Part shown: positions 33,712-36,509 of the stretch, piece by piece
How positions within the stretch are numbered: position 1 is the stretch's first letter
Layout of the letters: each line of letters opens with the position of its first letter
From: JBIKWM01 sp044356305
GTDB taxonomy: Bacteria > Bacteroidota > Bacteroidia > UBA10329
Length of the DNA: 36,509 nt
NCBI GenBank assembly: GCA_044356305.1
Contig: JBIKWM010000032.1
Coordinates: 1-36,509 of the forward strand
Reading direction: 5' to 3'
Made by a program: the position numbers and the translations under genes
The notes under the pieces: model-generated
The model's database searches: none
Seen by the model: the letters and a program-made list of their open reading frames with translations, nothing else
Told to the model about the DNA's origin: nothing

Positions 33712-34527
33712 TCACCCAAACAACCTTCCCTGTTTGTTTTCCGTTCCCTGTAAATACCGAGGAGAATAAGGCGATGGAGGTACCATCACACCGCCATAGC
33801 GGTTCACTGTTTCAGTGATGTTGTTCATCACCCACGGCAGGTCTTTGGTCAGCATATCTGTGGTGTAGCGCAGCACCGACCACCCTGCACTTTCCATCAT
33901 GTTGTTGCGGACCTTGTCTTTCTCAATGCGCGGTTTGCTGTTGTGGTAGGTGTCGCCATCGCACTCCACATCTATGTTCCTGTTCTTGCAGAAAATGGCA
34001 AAGTCGAGGATGAGCTCCTTTTTACTGACCACCATCAGGTACTGCCTCTCGGCCGGAATGCTTAAGGCATAAAAAGAATCCCACAACAGGTTCTCCAACG
34101 GACTGTCGTTGAACAGGTGATTGATCTCACGGGCCACAGGCCGGAAGAACTTCTCCTCAGTGGTTGGGATGAACAACAGTCTGCGCGGCCGCAGACTTAT
34201 GAACGGCTCTTCAAGGACTGACAGATTCCTGAGGCCGATCAGGAAATAATCTGTCTGTGCCCTTGGGTGGTATGGCTCATCTGGCACGGCCTCAATGCGC
34301 CTGCGCACCTTTACATACTGCACCTCTGCATACCATTTCACCTGAAAGGCCTCGTCTCCGAACTCTTTGGGAAAGTAGAAGGCCACGTGAGTCAGCGTTC
34401 CATCCCGTACTATCTCCGGTGCCCTGCTCGCTGGGATGCGGTAAATACCCGTCTGTTGCAGCAAGGCCCAGTCCTTCTTGGTGTGGAGGAGGGCTATGAG
34501 GACAGTGTTGGCGGTTAATGCACGCAT
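33712..34527 (-). CDS. DUF559 (Vsr-like) PD-(D/E)xK nuclease with unknown N-terminal domain
   Basis: The protein has 271 residues from the ATG at 34527; the frame continues ten codons upstream across a TACTTTCG box (34540-34547). The C-terminal third is the DUF559 fold: ELILDFAIFCKNRNIDVECDGDTYH (core acids Asp175, Glu188, Asp190), then RIEKDKVRNNMMESAGWSVLRYT (a KDxxR...GW pattern, as in very-short-patch-repair relatives). Residues 1-145 are unrecognised, beta-rich and likely confer target or partner specificity. It converges on the HNH gene with 6 bp between their ends. Nucleases of this type are frequent in defence loci. Function beyond nuclease fold is not shown. Confidence 0.75.
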   Translation of the reverse strand: MRALTANTVLIALLHTKKDWALLQQTGIYRIPASRAPEIVRDGTLTHVAFYFPKEFGDEAFQVKWYAEVQYVKVRRRIEAVPDEPYHPRAQTDYFLIGLRNLSVLEEPFISLRPRRLLFIPTTEEKFFRPVAREINHLFNDSPLENLLWDSFYALSIPAERQYLMVVSKKELILDFAIFCKNRNIDVECDGDTYHNSKPRIEKDKVRNNMMESAGWSVLRYTTDMLTKDLPWVMNNITETVNRYGGVMVPPSPYSPRYLQGTENKQGRLFG

Positions 34528-34692
34528 ACCACCAACCCACGAAAGTAGGATTCTCAACCCAAAGAGTAAGTGGAGTTATAAATTCTACTCGAATCCACAG
34601 ATAGAAATCAGAAGTTGCAACATGGAGGGAAGTACTATGTGAAAGTGAGACATGGACTTCGGATGTAATAGGGTTTCTGATTTTCGTGGTAG

Positions 34693-34700
34693 TACTTTTG
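34693..34700 (+). promoter_or_regulatory. -7 box TACTTTTG of the ATPase gene
   Basis: Perfect TAnnTTTG, ending 7 nt before the ATG at 34708. It is the only candidate promoter for the ATPase/protease pair. Confidence 0.58.
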
Positions 34701-34707
34701 TTCCGAT

Positions 34708-35685
34708 ATGGCGTCCGCAGATCAAATCAAGAGTTTAATCCGTTCATTCGGAGAAGGTGACGAAGAACGATTCTTCACCTCAGCCATTCAAATTGCCGCC
34801 ACTGAGGCAAGGCAAGGCCACACGGCTTTTGCCCAAGAGTTGAAGTCATTGATCGAAAAAGCGCGGAAGAACCGCTCTCTCTCATTCCTTGACCGGAACA
34901 AGACCATTCCACTCTCACTTCCTAAAAGGGAACTTCATGAGCTCATAGAGGTATTTCAACCCAAGGTCAAGTTGGGAGACATGGTTCTAGCACCTGAGGT
35001 GAAGGAGCATTTGGACCGTGTGGTAAGAGAGCAGCAGAAATGGGAAATGCTGCGCCAGCATAATCTAATGCCGATCAGAAAATTGTTGCTGCAAGGCCCT
35101 CCCGGATGCGGGAAGACGATGACAGCTCAAGCACTTGCCGGTGAGTTGGGCATTCCTGTCTTTATCGTTAGGCTGGATGGACTCATCTCAAAATTCATGG
35201 GTGAGTCCATTTCCAAGTTGCGGTTGATATTCGAAGCCATGCCCGACCATCGTGGAGTGTATCTCTTCGATGAGTTCGACTCCATAGGGTCTCACAGAGA
35301 CCAAGGCCAAGATGTGGGCGAAATCAAACGGGTTCTGAACAGCTTCCTCATCAACATCGAGAAGGATCAAAGCAACAGCATCATCATTGCGGCAACCAAT
35401 TTGCCAGACTCATTGGACAGGGCGCTTTTCAGAAGATTTGATAACATAATCACCTACCCGCTACCTGCTGAAAAGGAGATTGCGGATACCATGAAGAAGA
35501 ATCTTTCGGGCTTCAAATTTGAAGGGAGAGTTGATTTGAAAGGTTTCGCCAAGGAAGCAATCGGCCTTAACTACTCTGAGGTGGTCCGTGCCTGTGAGGA
35601 GACCATCAAGGCTATGATCATGTCTGGCCGCAAGGCACTCACAAAAGAAGACCTGTTGACGGCCATTCGCAAAAGAAGGTTCTAA
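34708..35685 (+). CDS. AAA+ ATPase, IetA-like partner of a subtilisin-like protease
   Basis: This 325-residue protein has a single AAA+ module: Walker A GPPGCGKT (130-137), Walker B VYLFDEFD (184-191, catalytic Glu189), sensor-1 Asn231 in AATNLP and arginine-finger region FRRFDN (241-246). The first 115 residues are helical and presumably bind the partner. It is followed with zero spacing by a protein whose N-terminus resembles S8 peptidases of the IetS type. In the IetAS system of plasmid pTiC58 the ATPase was reported as antitoxin to the toxic serine protease, and IetAS homologues were later reported as antiphage. G+C is visibly lower than in the housekeeping genes, consistent with transfer. 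Identity to IetA proper needs a profile search. Confidence 0.78.
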   Translation: MASADQIKSLIRSFGEGDEERFFTSAIQIAATEARQGHTAFAQELKSLIEKARKNRSLSFLDRNKTIPLSLPKRELHELIEVFQPKVKLGDMVLAPEVKEHLDRVVREQQKWEMLRQHNLMPIRKLLLQGPPGCGKTMTAQALAGELGIPVFIVRLDGLISKFMGESISKLRLIFEAMPDHRGVYLFDEFDSIGSHRDQGQDVGEIKRVLNSFLINIEKDQSNSIIIAATNLPDSLDRALFRRFDNIITYPLPAEKEIADTMKKNLSGFKFEGRVDLKGFAKEAIGLNYSEVVRACEETIKAMIMSGRKALTKEDLLTAIRKRRF

Positions 35686-36509
35686 ATGGCTGATGGCAGG
35701 AGACTTGCCCACATTAGTGGTATTCAGAGGTTTTCCTCGGAATTGACCTATAAAGGGAAACCCGGTCGTGGCAGGGATGCCGTACTACGAAATCGAGCTC
35801 AGCATGGTGCGAGAATACGTCAGCAACTTGAAGCGGTTCGAGAGCAATTCCATCTTTCTAAGGATGTTGAGCTGCCACCGGAATTAGTTCGCGATGACGC
35901 ATTATATGTTGAAATTTATTCCTCATGGGGTACGGAATTGAAGTTTGACCAGCTTCATTCTGACAAAGGCATTTATGAACTACTGACCATCGATAGGGAG
36001 GTAAACCCCTCGTTGGAGGGTCAGTACAGAACCAGAGCAGTGGTCATGCTGACCGAAGGTGGTATCAGCCACTTTTTGAAACGCGTCAATCTATATCTCA
36101 ACGAGAACACCAAGAAGAATGGTGTTCTGACCGATAAGCCGAAAGCAAACGATCTCATAGCCAATATCGAAGAAATCCAAAGAGCCACTTTGAAAGCGTT
36201 CTGGAAGGACGGGCCGGAATTCCCATTCCCACAGCCTAATGAAGTAGTTTGGTGGGAGGTATGGTTCAGACGCACCTCAGATCCCCAAAGTATTCAGAGG
36301 GCTATCGACAATCTAACCGCAATTGAAGCTCAGATAGGAGTTTCAGAGTTGAAATTCCCTGAACATGTAGTGAGGCTTGTTAAGGGTTCCGCCAATCAGC
36401 TTTCTCAATCCCTTCTTCTATTAGATAGCCTGTCAGAGCTTAGAAAGCCACAGGAAACCGCAGATTTCATCCTTCGTTCTGATGTGACCTTGCTTGAACG
36501 GCAGGAATG
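35686..36509 (+). CDS. N-terminal part of an IetS-like S8 (subtilisin-like) protease (3' truncated)
   Basis: The frame is open from the ATG at 35686 to the window end, giving at least 274 residues with no stop. The ATG directly abuts the ATPase stop (TAA then ATG) in the same frame. The N-terminus HISGIQRFSSELTYKGKP followed by GRGRDAVLRNRAQHGARI fits the long leader region of S8 peptidases that pair with AAA ATPases (an RxxxHG element near residue 36-42). The rest is mixed alpha/beta (VEIYSSWGTELKF, VWWEVWFRR) without a signal peptide. The subtilase catalytic Asp/His/Ser domain would lie beyond the window, so the protease assignment rests on the partner gene and this leader and is not proven here. 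Confidence 0.6.
   Translation, partial: MADGRRLAHISGIQRFSSELTYKGKPGRGRDAVLRNRAQHGARIRQQLEAVREQFHLSKDVELPPELVRDDALYVEIYSSWGTELKFDQLHSDKGIYELLTIDREVNPSLEGQYRTRAVVMLTEGGISHFLKRVNLYLNENTKKNGVLTDKPKANDLIANIEEIQRATLKAFWKDGPEFPFPQPNEVVWWEVWFRRTSDPQSIQRAIDNLTAIEAQIGVSELKFPEHVVRLVKGSANQLSQSLLLLDSLSELRKPQETADFILRSDVTLLERQE

Overview
The window looks like chromosomal DNA from a moderately GC-rich member of the Bacteroidota, probably Flavobacteriales-like. Several features support this. There are type IX secretion (T9SS) sorting domains of both kinds (type A on proteases, gliding-motility/CHU_C type B on giant adhesins). Promoters resemble the Bacteroidota TAnnTTTG box. The window also holds a bacterial geranylgeranylglyceryl-phosphate synthase, a fused E1 alpha/beta 2-oxoacid dehydrogenase, choice-of-anchor L and PKD modules, and part of a flexirubin/aryl-polyene-type operon. 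Species cannot be told from the sequence alone.

Layout. 1-1604 is the 3' part of a secreted trypsin-like protease, followed by a strong terminator. 1762-3075 (-) is a MORN/YwqK repeat protein. 3167-4995 (+) holds two membrane proteins (a DUF2306-like protein and a DUF819 protein). 5014-5970 (-) is an unrecognised protein with a carboxypeptidase-regulatory-like tail. 5971-6511 is a gene-free, very AT-rich island with palindromes. 6512-8488 (-) is a fused E1 2-oxoacid dehydrogenase. 8596-14175 (+) is a tightly overlapping seven-gene operon: ketosynthase, Cys-to-Gln chain-length-factor-like partner, polysaccharide deacetylase, LolA, DUF3261 lipoprotein, hotdog dehydratase, and GT2 plus DUF2062. 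It looks like part of an aryl-polyene/flexirubin-type or related lipid pathway. 14229-22591 (-) is a two-gene operon of giant PKD-rich T9SS adhesins (1430 and 1357 residues). 22817-26592 is a housekeeping and mixed segment: GGGP synthase, Pcm, a Gfo/Idh/MocA oxidoreductase and a secreted M28 peptidase. A tRNA-fMet with its own terminator follows. The GTPases Era and Der overlap as a pair (26861-29058), then come a secreted M1 peptidase and a small secreted protein.

The right end (about 31.7-36.5 kb) changes character. A gene-free 413-bp gap contains an elaborate inverted-repeat element (31852-32029). After it come a DUF4258/YgiT-type toxin-antitoxin-like pair, an HNH endonuclease resembling modification-dependent restriction enzymes, a DUF559 (Vsr-like) nuclease, and an AAA+ ATPase followed directly by the N-terminal part of a protein that resembles the subtilisin-like protease partner of IetAS. 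IetAS was described as a plasmid toxin-antitoxin system and later reported among antiphage systems. I read this end as the edge of a defence island, cut by the window boundary.

Two cross-cutting observations deserve attention. First, nearly every gene that starts a transcription unit has a TAnnTTTG-like -7 box ending only 2-12 nt before its start codon, which suggests leaderless or nearly leaderless mRNAs. Second, two gene-free stretches, one AT-rich and one strongly self-complementary, are not explained by the surrounding genes.
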